The notes beneath the pieces are model-generated. The model saw only the letters and a list, made by a program, of their open reading frames with translations. It ran no database searches and was not told where the DNA came from. Below are positions 36,268 to 47,834 of a stretch of 64,000 bases of DNA, one piece after another. Origin of the DNA: Echinometra lucunter (taxonomy: Eukaryota; Echinodermata; Echinoidea; Camarodonta; Echinometridae); assembly GCA_029962745.1 (NCBI GenBank), contig CM057158.1:7825528-7889527 (forward strand). The letters are read 5' to 3'. Numbering within the stretch: position 1 is the first letter of the stretch; each line of letters starts with the position of its first letter. The position numbers were made by a program, and so were the translations under genes.

Positions 36268-37385
36268 CTATAAAATAAGAAAGAAATGTCATCATTAGAG
36301 AACTGAATCAATATATTCTAAAATAATTAAATTCACCTAATGTGGTATGCACTTTGTGCAATCTGATACGAACTAGCACAAGGCTGGCTGCAAGTATAAA
36401 TCCACTCCAAAATGCATTTATCCAATCATTTTGAAAATGAAATTGAACAGTTTTACAATTGCAATAGATTTAAATACAAACATCAATTCTTCTAAATCAT
36501 TCCATTGTTGACATCAATGTAGCAATTAGAAGCACAACCACAGAGTGTTTACCTACTATGGCTCCAGGCCAATGTCTTGCAGGTGATTTCATTTTTTTAC
36601 TTTTTTTTTTTCAAATTAATTTTTCTTTACTTTTTTTTTTTTCAAATTAATTTTTCATTTCAAGGTAGTTCATTTGGTGATTTTTGGTGCTATTCACACA
36701 TATAATTTCCCCTCTCTAAAACAAAAATTACAAAGTGAGTTGCCCATTTCATGTGCCTATCTTAAATGCAGTGTTAATATTAAGGTCTTGAAATGTGCAT
36801 TTTATTTTCTTTGCTGATAGCAAATCAAATGGCCAGAATGATTAGATGAAATAAATCAAAGTGCTTCCCTAAATGATCACAGAAATCGCCCGTCAGATGA
36901 AAGCAAACTTAAAAATTCTCTAATTTGTGAAAAAAAAGACTGGACCATCATGAAAAGAATTGTGAAATATCATTCCAGGGATAAATCAATACAAAATGCA
37001 TGACTAAAATAATAAAATTGGGGAAATGTTAATTTTTTGCATAAATGGGAACTCTGTGAGAGGAATCAGTCATGTCCTAGCGATCTTTGCAAAATGGCAT
37101 ATATCTTAAAATCAGGTTTCCTCTGTATAAGAGGCAAGTCTCATAAAATTCCAAAATATAATACATGTACATGAAAATTGACAGCAAGGTAGATTTTTTT
37201 TTAAAGTGGTTGGGAAAGAATGGGGATAATTTTATTTTAAAAATTGTTTTACGCTAAGAGAAAATATAAAAAAGAAAATTAATTTCAGTGGCTTATGGGG
37301 TAATCAGGGAGAAAGAGAGAGAGAGAGAAAGAGAAAGAGGGGGGGGGGGGTACTAAAGATTCAGATTCATTACTTGACCAGTAGA

Positions 37386-37502
37386 AACCCGGGGCTCCGT
37401 CATAAGCCTAAGTTCATGGACATCCCATTGAAACGTGTGCAACACATGTTTCAACGGGATGTCCAAGAAGTTAGACTAAGGACGGTTTTGAGAAATGGCC
37501 CC
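37386..37502. mobile_element. Palindromic MITE, copy 2
   Basis: Same family as 29353-29475: GGACATCCCATTGAAACGTGTG is matched by CATGTTTCAACGGGATGTCC, with outer CCGTCATAAGCCTAAG and TTAGACTAAGGACGG arms. A GA-rich and 10-G tract precedes it. Confidence 0.75.
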
Positions 37503-38092
37503 TAGTTTATAATAACAGAAAAGGATCCGGGGTACATGCAAGAAATATATTTCACCAAGTACAGTTTGCCTACATAAACTTTCCATCCATACAGATAAAT
37601 TAACAAAACCATCCCAACAGAGAGTTATTGAATGATTAATCTCTACTGTATCTCTATAACAAAGCAAAATATAGAACAAAAATGAATTAAATCTACCTTC
37701 ATCTATATAACTACAACTCCAAGTGGAATATACATGTTTCTCTACAATTACATAGATTTTTTAAAATTAGTGTAATGTACCGGGAAAAGGTCAACATAAT
37801 GTGATCTATAATCACAGTTTACATTATTATGTAATAAGCTACAAAACATAATTCAGCAGTGAGGGGAAGGGTGCCCTTGGAAAATGAAATAAAATGCCCA
37901 AATTTGCTAGCTTATAGCATGTGTAGGAGGAGGTGAGTGGGTTGATTAGGGTTAAAGCATGAGACTAAACATGATTACAGTGTGAAACTCAACAGGGTTA
38001 TTCAAATGGGAGAGATGTGGATGAAACATGCAGGTTAGTTGGAATTTCAGTTTAAAAAGGACAGATAGAAGGAAAGATGTATGATTACTTAC

Positions 38093-38120
38093 CTTTATAT
38101 ATGGGTGAAGGAAGGATATT
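38093..38120 (-). CDS. 28-nt candidate small exon
   Basis: TACCTTCCAG acceptor and AAAG|GTAAGTAATC donor, the latter near-perfect. It reads NILPSPIYK plus one base, giving the phase the 36.25-kb microexon requires. The upstream partner, which must end in phase 0, is not identified. Support is splice sites and phase only. Confidence 0.4.
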
Positions 38121-38199
38121 CTGGAAGGTACCATTGCTTTTAAAGGTATTCCACATTCATCACATCCAACAATTTCCCCACAAACAACAATATTTAAAA

Positions 38200-41010
38200 C
38201 AAACACTCTTACTGTGCACCGTAGCAATGGTATTGTGCAACAAATACTGTATGCAAAGTCAACATCTTTAGCTTAAGCTCAAAAAATTAATCTGACACAA
38301 TTTTTGTGAGGGTATCAACAACAATATTTCAGACAACTTTATCACTATGCTGCAAATATTGTATGCAAAGTCAACATCCTCTTTTTAGCATTAGCTGAAA
38401 AAATTCGTTTGGCAGAGTTTTTATGAAGGAGCTAATACTGTAGCTTTGAAATTCAATCATATGACAGTTGTTACCAGTATACCAATTTTCTCTGAGTTTC
38501 ATTTATATTTTAAAAAAATAAAGGGAATCTGCAACATATTTGCCTAGCTATTAGCTACTTAGCGGACTGAAGGTCTACAGGATCGAAGACCAGGCAGAGG
38601 TTTGAAGAATGTTTACCTTCTGGTGGTCATGACAAGGCTTAACAGGACAAAACTTGGTCATGTGAACCATTGGTCAAAATGCAGTATCCTCTTTTTTTCC
38701 CTAAACTCTAAATGGCATGTCCTTAACCCACTTGTGACAGGAATTATTTAAAGCCTAATTTGATCAGCTTTTATTCTTCAAATTGGCAACACCAACATTT
38801 TTATTTCATTGCTATATTTTTCTTATAAAATGTCATGTATCTGAAATGAATATAAATTGACAGAAATTATGAGAAGTCAAAAAATTGCCAATTTGCAGGG
38901 GAAACCGGTGATTTTAAACTTTGTATCACATTGCCAATTTAAGGATTTTAATGCTTATTTTCCTTTCAAAAATTTTCAGCATCAAACAACAAATATTGAC
39001 GCAACCAAAATGGGCACAGTTTGTGTAGAATTTTTTGCTCTTTCTGCTCATGTATATGGTATGATTTGTAGGGCTTTGCATCAAAAGATATTAGGCCAAA
39101 CCACAAAATGTGGACCTCGGTCACGAATGGGTTAACTTGGTCTCTCTGAATTAGTGCATATACAAAAATCACTCAAACAAAACCAAAGGATTCAGGCCAA
39201 CCCTGCACTAGGGATAATGCAGACTCAGCAGCAGGGAAAAAAATACACGGGGGCTCGGGGCGAATTCGCCCCCGAAACGCCAAAAAGAGCCCTGGAAAAC
39301 TAAAAAAGAGCCCCTGAAATTCTCATAGGGTCCAATGTAAACTGTAATGCAATGTAGAAAATTCGGGCAGGTGGGCTAAAAAAGTAGCCCTGGAAAAAAA
39401 ATAATTAATTTTTTCCCTGCTCAGCAGAAGAATAAAAGCATTAGCCAAACAGCATGGAATCAATAAATGATACCTGGGTGCACTTTGAGGAAGGAGTAGG
39501 ACTTTAAAACACCAATCTCCAAGATTATTTGATAACAATATGATAAACAGTTACCAAATAATGTTGAATATTTCAGGAAGTGAAGATCGAAAGGCAACTG
39601 AGGTCCAGTTTGTAGCTTATTCTTCAAGTCTAGAAACAAAACTGCTGTGTGATGCCAAATGCATGTGTGCCCTAGTGCCAAGGTAGCCCAACCCCAAATC
39701 AACATACGGTAGACAGTCACACAGATTCCTAGACTCGTGAATATGGTAGTCTAATGCAACAACAATCATTAAGAAAAATGTTAGTAGTTAGTTAATAACA
39801 TACGAACAAAGAGAGACAATACTTCATTTTACAAAATTTGTTTGGCTATATTGAGCCTGACGTACATGTATTTGAAGACCACAATACAATAATGCAAACG
39901 ATAACATTGAATATAAGCAAGTGTTAGGCTGTGAATGAAATTTATATAAAAATTAGTTAGCATAATGAGATATATTTTCCCGAAGTTATAAATGTATGTG
40001 TATATCTAAGGATTAGTTGTCTGTCTCATTGTTTTAGCATTGAATAAATTCTTGAACAATGCATGAAATGGTAGTAAAATCAAGTTATACAATAAAACAC
40101 AATGCAGACTTCCACCTCTCTTCTCAATGATTTCAACATAAAATGCAATTTTAAGTCTTCAATGAAACCCAAGTTCTTGCTTTTCATTAGTTCTACTAAA
40201 GCAAAGTCAAGCTTACAAAAAACAGTTCACAGAATTATTCATTAGAACGAGGCAAGAAATATCCACCATCTCTAACCAAAATCCAATTTTACTTCTCTAT
40301 CTTACTCTAAATACAGTATGTATTAGGAAAATGTTTCACTTCTTTGGCCAACACTGCAGACTGACAACAGGCAGATACTGTGACAATTAAAAATTAGCTG
40401 AGCGTTGAAGTCTTAATTAACGAGAGGGAGAAACGTGTTTCCAAACTTCACACTCTCATAACCCCTCGTTGAACCCTGAGAGTGAGTGACAGCTTGATTA
40501 GGACAGGGATCTGTTCTCTAGATCAGGACTAGAGACACACAAGGCCAGAATTATGACATCAATTGTTACATCAGGAGGGTTACAGCTTTGGACTAATTGA
40601 GAGACAGACAAGAAGAGATTTCCTCTGCCTTGTTTGGGATACCCTTAAAGATAAAATGGAGTTCTGGTCAAGAGATTATAATGTGAAAGAAGCTGTTCAA
40701 AAGCATCTGAGAAAGGCTGAATATATATAGTGCACAAAATTAAACTGTGCACTCAACACTGTGAGGTTTCAGAATCCTTAAAATGATAAGAAATTGACTC
40801 TGTCTTGTTCACATTCATGTGAACCACACACAATAATGTACAATGGGACTACACACAGCTATGGTGCAGGAAACTTTGTTCTAAAGATATCAGCTTTTTC
40901 TTGTTATTTTTTGAATATGAGGACAATTGAAGAGAGAGATCCCTTTCAGGGGATATTTTACTATGATATTCCTCCAAACTGACAGAAGAGCAAGAAGCTC
41001 ACATAATGCA
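38200..41010. other. Intronic or intergenic, no exon supported
   Basis: Apart from the hAT-type MITE at 39232-39419 I find no supported exon. The segment 40360-40660 is less AT-rich, with homeodomain-like TTAATTAA/TAATTG cores, and could be a regulatory element, judged only by composition. Confidence 0.4.
39232..39419. mobile_element. hAT-type MITE with perfect 8-bp TSD
   Basis: The element starts CAGGGAAAAA and ends TTTTTTCCCTG, flanked by CTCAGCAG at 39224-39231 and 39420-39427. It is 188 bp, non-coding, with internal AGAGCCCTGGAAAAC-type repetitions. CAGGG termini with an 8-bp duplication are diagnostic of hAT-like elements. Confidence 0.85.
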
Positions 41011-41014
41011 ATTT

Positions 41015-41258
41015 ACGCTCTTATTTCCACGGTGTCAAATTGACTCGGAAACAGCGTCAGCTGGGAGTCAACTCTATTCCGAGTTAAAGTGACTCGTTTT
41101 CCTAGTTACTCTGACTCGGAATTGAGTCGATTCTCAGCTTATGCCACACCATTCCGAGTCAAATTAATTCGGAATCCGATTCACTTCAACTCGAAATAGA
41201 ATTGACTCCCAGCTGACGCTGTTTCCGAATCAATTTGACACCATGGAAATAAGAGTGT
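41015..41258. mobile_element. Long foldback MITE
   Basis: Arms of about 110 bp are nearly identical: CTCTTATTTCCACGGTGTCA, ACAGCGTCAGCTGGGAGTCA and their complements (ending at ACCATGGAAATAAGAG), around a centre containing TCGATTCTCAGCTTATGC. Low arm divergence suggests fairly recent origin. Confidence 0.85.
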
Positions 41259-42523
41259 ACCAGAATTCAAACTGCTCTTTAACTGTCTGACTAGACCAGA
41301 TGGTGAGGTAGGGAGTGAGGGGAAAGTGCAGAACCCCCATGGTAGAGTGGAACTAGGGTTCAAGGTCCTTGCTGATGATGCTACTGGAGGACACGCCCAT
41401 GATGATGGGATGGTGGTGGTGATGGATGAATCTTAGACCCGTGTTCACATTTTGGAAATTTAACCACGGTAATAGTACAGAGGAAACTCACTATAACAAG
41501 GAACTTGGGACCATGAAAAACACCTCCTTATATCAGGAATGTCATTACTTCGGGATAAATAAAAAAAGAACAAAAGAATGTTCAGGACTGGGAAAAGAAA
41601 ATTAACCATAAATTCTATCACCATGGAATCCTTCAAAGGACAAAAATTTACCTTGCTACATGAGGAATCTCATTTTATCAGAGCTCTTCATAACAAGTTT
41701 CCTCTGTAGCTATACACTGTCAAAGCTACATGTACCATGTAATTTTAAGGTCATCTTTGATTTTGCCATATCATCTGTGAGAGACAGAAGGGCTTTAACT
41801 CTACAAGTAAAAGAACAAGTTAACAACCTTATGGCTCTCTGAAGACAATATGTTCACATGTACACTGAAGATAATACATGTACATTGCATTCATTTACAA
41901 AGTGAATCAGAATGATTGCTATATTCTGTTCTTTCAATGTACAGAATTACTGGTAAACCAAGTGTGTTGTGTTCATATAAACCTTGCTGACTCACCAATA
42001 CCACATGACACTCTGATAGAAGACAATGAAGCTAACAAAAAGTTACCAAATGAATGCCATTGATCAAATTTTTCTCTAAATCAGCTTAAATGGGCTGATT
42101 TCAAGTACCAGTATGAAAAAAAAAGACCCCGCCAAAGTGAAATTATCACATTTAAATGTGATACTGCACAAGCAGTTGCATTAAATCTCAAATTAATACC
42201 ATTGCAATATTTTTGAAAATTGCAACATACATCGTATAATTCTTTATTTCTGATCTAACTCCAAACCCAGTGAAAACGGAGGATCACTTCACACAATATA
42301 CTTCAAACGTTTAACTAGTAAAGTATAAACAAGGTTTCTGTTCATGTCATTGGGGGGGCATGTCAAGGGCAAGCCGTTGACAGTGAAATTAACTCCATCG
42401 TGAAATGATGGCACAATTAATATTTTCACACCACAAGGTTGGAAATTACAGACAGAAGAAAGGCATCTTTTGTCCAAAAAGCTAAATCAACCCTGCAGTA
42501 ATGACACTACTGTAGAAGGAGAT

Positions 42524-42541
42524 GGGGGGGGGGGGGGGGGG
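42524..42541. repeat. Poly-G tract
   Basis: Eighteen G. The surrounding 41.26-43.24 kb shows no supported exon. Confidence 0.9.
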
Positions 42542-43240
42542 TAGCAAATTTTCTTTGGAAAGTGAGCGCCTTATCATTTCTATCACACTAGTCTAACTAA
42601 AACATAAATTGGTTTTTATACCTTTAAGACACCATAAGAAAATACTTAAATCCAAACAATAATTCACCTTTCCTTTCACCTAATGAAAATGAGGATAAAA
42701 TCCCTCAAGTCTTTCAAGACATAAAGAATAAATATAAATATATTTTTTACTACTGGTATACTACAAATGTACATAATTACATATCATCTCTATCTTACAT
42801 TTAAGTACATTTGTCAATGAATTGAAGTTCTGTTATGAAAATACATGTACAGTACGTGACCAATATCATCTGTACTCTCATATATAAAATACTACAGGTA
42901 ATTACAGGTTTTTACAATTTCTTTCCTCAAACAGAATTTTTTTTCAAAAAGTATGCATAACTAAATGACAAACTTGTTTTCAATTACATTTTCAAATGCA
43001 TATACATGTAGGTATGCACATTGAGTACATTTCTGTTCACCTGCTCAATTGTAACTATTCATTTATCCTTTCAGGACTACAGCATTAACACATAGTAAGA
43101 TGTGGCTTTTATTAAAAATTATCCAGTCCTATGCATCAAAGTTGTAGGTGTCCAGGTTGATTAACTTGCAAGTGTCAACATAAAGCTCACACCAAGTCAT
43201 CTCACACAAGAAAAAAAAAATTATCAAACCAAAAATGATT

Positions 43241-43395
43241 TCAGAAGTAGAAGACACTGCTCTTATTAAGCCTGCTTAAACTGCTGCTCAAGCTGTACCC
43301 GAAGCCGTGTTCAAATCGTGCACTCAGGCGATAGCGCTCTTCGACGAGCTCAAACTTCTCCTCTTCATGCTGTTCCTCCTTTTCCTCCTCCTCCA
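43241..43395 (-). CDS. Candidate alternative terminal exon, acidic
   Basis: A good acceptor (TTTTCTCCCCCGCAG) opens a frame of 50 codons ending in TGA. It starts with a Glu/Lys-rich run (EEEEKEEQHEEEKF) and continues ELVEERYRLSARFEHGFGYS then SLSSSLSRLNKS. Composition and codon use look coding, and no good donor follows, so it reads as a last exon. Its phase (two bases at the start) matches the donor at 47612 of the SOWAH ankyrin exon, giving CTG at the joint. Family unknown. Confidence 0.55.
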
Positions 43396-43399
43396 CTGC

Positions 43400-46300
43400 G
43401 GGGGAGAAAATGATAAAAGTTCCTCATCAGATCGAGTCAGAGTCGGGCACGTTAGTCTGTGAGTGGCTGATTCAAACGTGAGACGTTAGATCAGTTTATT
43501 ACAGTCACGGAAGGCGCATTCCAGACAAAGATGCGACATTGGTTTGCAATGGACCATTCCAAACACACTGATGATCATGCAGGCTGTGGGCAGGCAAGGA
43601 GCAGGATTGGGACACAAAGAAACATCAATTGCACACCACAACATGAAGGACTGAGAAGAAAATGTCCAACTTCACAAAACTACAAATCTACATGTAGTTT
43701 ACAACATGAAAAAGTGAACGCTACATCTACTACAAGATATATGTGCTGTACAGCATTCACTGAAACTTAAAGAACAATGCATCTTCATAAATCATAAGTG
43801 ACATATCTTGTACATGAATAAAATCAAGCTAAGACAGACATTTCATGAAACATAAGGCAACCTGCAAGGAAGGACATAGTCACCTACAATGAAAGACATA
43901 CACTTTCACAAATGGAAGATTCCCCCCCCCCCCAAATAAACAAAAAATATTCACAATGAACATTTCAAGTTTAGCATCATCAAACAACACAAATGAATAA
44001 TGAGCTATGTGCATTCCAACACATGCAGCATTTTTTTGCCTTTTCTGAATTTGAAAACTGTAATCAAACTGAAGGTCTTTCCTATCTACCTAAATATTCC
44101 TGTTCTCTGTCCCCTGAATTTTGCTGAATATCTTCATTGAATATCAGTTACTGAATCATTTTTGCATGGTACATTATACATAACATCACTGCTACAAAAC
44201 TGTCTGACCCACTAATACCTGAATATATATTTCTGCTATAATAAAATCGGAAACACAAGTTAAAATCATATTTACACTTGTTGTTTTGCATACAGGTGTC
44301 TACTGTGGTAAATAAACCATACTACTTCCTACAGCTATTCTTAGTTACACATTTTCTGTTTCATTTTAAATTTACACAGGTATTTCCTGCATTTTATCTA
44401 CGTACTTCTTTTTTTTAATTCAGACAGCGGAACTCCTACAGCATCTGTCAAATCTAATGATCATACATGTAGGTTATTTTCTTCATAAGTTTACAGTACT
44501 CGTTTACATTAGGTACAAAGTATTATAGTACTTATCTAATAAATAATCTCAATATTTCTTGTAACACAATACATGACTCAGTTTTATTACACATTGATAT
44601 AAAAAGAAGTTAATATCATATATAATTTTTCATTTTGGCAACTATACTGCATTCTATCTTAGCTTACAGTAATTTTGATTTGCACTAGGTACGATGCAAA
44701 TTATCTTGTTAGTACTTAAAATGTCTAATATTGCAAGTACACATGTTCTATTCTATATGGCACAATTTAAAACTTTTTTTTTGTTAATAGATTTATATGA
44801 TTCTTTATTTCGGCAACTAAAAGGCACACGAACAGTCCTATTCACCCTTCCTCCTGAAAGCAAGTGAGGTCCTACTATAAATTAGATTTTCATTCAAATT
44901 CAGTTACGACATATCTCCTCATTTACAAATACTCTACTGAAAAAAAATCCTCTAACAAGTTGCATTTCAAAATCGATGAACTGACACAATTGGTACAACT
45001 CCTATTATTTCTGAATATTCAATACATGCTTATTTAAGTACTTAACAATAAATGAATCAGGGGTTACAGTAATTACCACTAACCTTTCTAGACTGTATTT
45101 CCATGACCTCCTCAGCCCATTCAATAAAAACATTCCATGTTTACACAGATATCTTGCTTGGATATGAAGTTCTTACCAAATGACAAGAAAACACTCTGTT
45201 ACTAATGTTCCACTTTCACAAGTACATTCTGTAGTCGACAGGCATGAGATTAAGAAAGCTGGTTAGAACTACAACAAAACGTTCAAATAAACATGGAATT
45301 ATATGAGGAAAAACAGATAAACAAGAAAAAATAACTGAAAAAGAAAGCTGCTTTTTAGACAGATTAAATCAAATGTTTGCAGGAAATCATGCTTGACAGA
45401 TGTCAACTACAGAACTTTTTTTTTTTTGAATAAAGCATGTGTAGAAAGGGAAATTTTGTCCATAGAATAATCTGCATTCTTACATGCTTATTTCTATGAT
45501 GAAAAAAGAATACTATTTCTATAAGTTTGCATACTTTTCTCAGTTCTGTCATAATGAATATACATGAATACTGCAAGACAAATTGAAATATCAAAGAAAT
45601 AAAATGTGTTACACAAAATGAGAAATTCATTAAAGATAGATTGCACAAAAGAAAATGACAGCAAAAAACAGAAATGACAAAGTTACATACACCTAACTCG
45701 GTTTACAGAAGCTACCATCAAATCAACAGAAATTAAGCTTAAACAGACTCATTTCATGCATAAGACAGATGTTATGCAAACTAAATGGAGGTGCAATAAG
45801 TGAAAGCACACAAAGGTTAGTAAGCTAAGAAAATATAAAATTAATTGATTAGTTTGCAGAGTGAAATGTATTAGGGTAAATGAGTTTAGATAGCAATGAA
45901 AATTACTTTGAAATGATTTGTTTTCCTATCTAAATGGTGGAATTACAAGTAGGTTAACAATAGGTTTACAGACATTTAGCTTTTATTTCAAAAGCTGTGA
46001 AAATATAATTTGATTTTGGGTAATGTTTGTACAGCAGTTATCATGAATGTGTTTTGTTCCTTTTCTTTTTTTTTTCTTCTAATATGCTTCTAATTTTCCT
46101 AAATATATATCTATGTACTACCAGTATCATAACAGTACATGTTGCTCCAGTACTGCAATGAAATATAATGGACATACATTGTTTTTAATAATATTCATTC
46201 TTACCAGTTACGGCCATTCCTTGATATTTATTAGGGGAGGGCAGTGCAATTTTAATCTTAATTAAATTTTGTGTCTTACGTGTGGTTGTGAATGATATCA

Positions 46301-46811
46301 AACTCACTTCATTTTTTTGAGTAGCAGTAACAATCTATTAGAAAAAAGCTGAAATTCATGCATTATTATGAATTGTTTGCAGATGCAGTTTTTCTTAAAC
46401 TAAGATAAACTTTTGTCACAGCTGATGCTGAATAGCTGCACATCTTTACCTGTATAGTTTTAAATACTCCATCTTACAAGTATATTATGTCCAAAATGTC
46501 ACAATTACTATTGCACTGAATTAATAGCTCTTATAGAAAAAGAGATATTCTAAAAGAAATTCTTATTAGTACATACTACAGAAAATGAGAAAAAATCAAA
46601 GACCCCTCTGGAACACACAAGTATAAAGTTTGTTAATATTTCATAGATTCTGGGGAGAAGGGATCTTTATCAAGATATATACTACATTATAATTTACATT
46701 ATGAAAGTATTACGGAATGTAGAGAAAATATGGATAATATTTGACATTATTGAAAGGCCTCCAAAATTCCAGATTATGGTGCTGGCAACAACCATGTCAA
46801 ACTACAGGCCC
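43400..46811. other. AT-rich, no exon supported
   Basis: Low-complexity AT-rich sequence between two candidate terminal exons. It would hold the 3' UTR of the 46.8-kb exon at its right end. Nothing else recognised. Confidence 0.5.
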
Positions 46812-47803
46812 CTAACTAGTTTCATCGGCATCCCAAACGCTCTCCAACCTAGGCGTCAAGGAAGACCTCCTTGCCCCAACCGTTCTAGGCACAGTAGGCT
46901 TACGGAAGGAGAACCGACCAAATACCCTTGTGAGTCCCTTCCCTCCCGGACTGACATCCCCCTCCCTGTGATCTTTCTCTTCGGGGCGGGGGACGTCCCC
47001 ATCTTCCTCGCCTATGATATCACTAGGAAGGCGCAGCCGCTTACGTTTGATGTAGTTGGACGAGGAGGACTGCAGGTAGTGACGGGGCTTGCGGCCGCTG
47101 AAGTCTCTCTTGTTGATGTCTGCATCTGAAAGAATACCAGAGAAGATGGGAAGGATGAATATTTGTTACATAAATTCCTTCATTTAATTTGCTTTTTAAG
47201 CTGTAATGCAAAACTGTGAGTGAATAGGTAGAAAAAATTAATTCTTTACATAGAATGGTGTACAATGTACAAGTTCTTTACAATGTGGTTACCTAATCCA
47301 ATGCACAAATAAAAATAATTTTTTAGTATCAACAAGTGATGATCTATGACACTTCAATTTCCAAGATATGCTACATGCGTCTTCTTAAACATTATAAATA
47401 CATAGAATTTTCATTGATTTCTGCTTGAACAAGGTCAACATATGTTTTCCAAACCTAAAATTCCTGATGCTATTTGATATTTACATTAAACCAGTCATTA
47501 TCTTTTTGGCACACTTTGCACATTTATTTCAGTTCCATATAAACTATATACTGCAAAATCATTGGGAAGTTGTTTTTAAAGATAGTGTAGTGATGTGAAT
47601 TCAAGACTTACGGTATTCTGATACTAAGAACTGCATGATGGCTTCTTTGTTATGCATTGCTGCTACATGAAGTGGAGTGTAGCCCTGTGTTAAAGATGGA
47701 AAGAGGAAAGAATAGGAGAGGAGAAAAATGATAGATAACATTACTTTAAAAAAGAAGTACAAATCTTTATAACAATGATGTACAAGATGAAACAGACATA
47801 AAG

Positions 47804-47834
<31 letters not shown>

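Noticed and set aside
36548..36580. Donor-like site on the minus strand (CATAGTAG|GTAAAC)
   Set aside because: No usable acceptor and no coding-like sequence before it.
41980..42015. 17-nt minus microexon with good acceptor and donor
   Set aside because: Length breaks the frame and no neighbour requires it.
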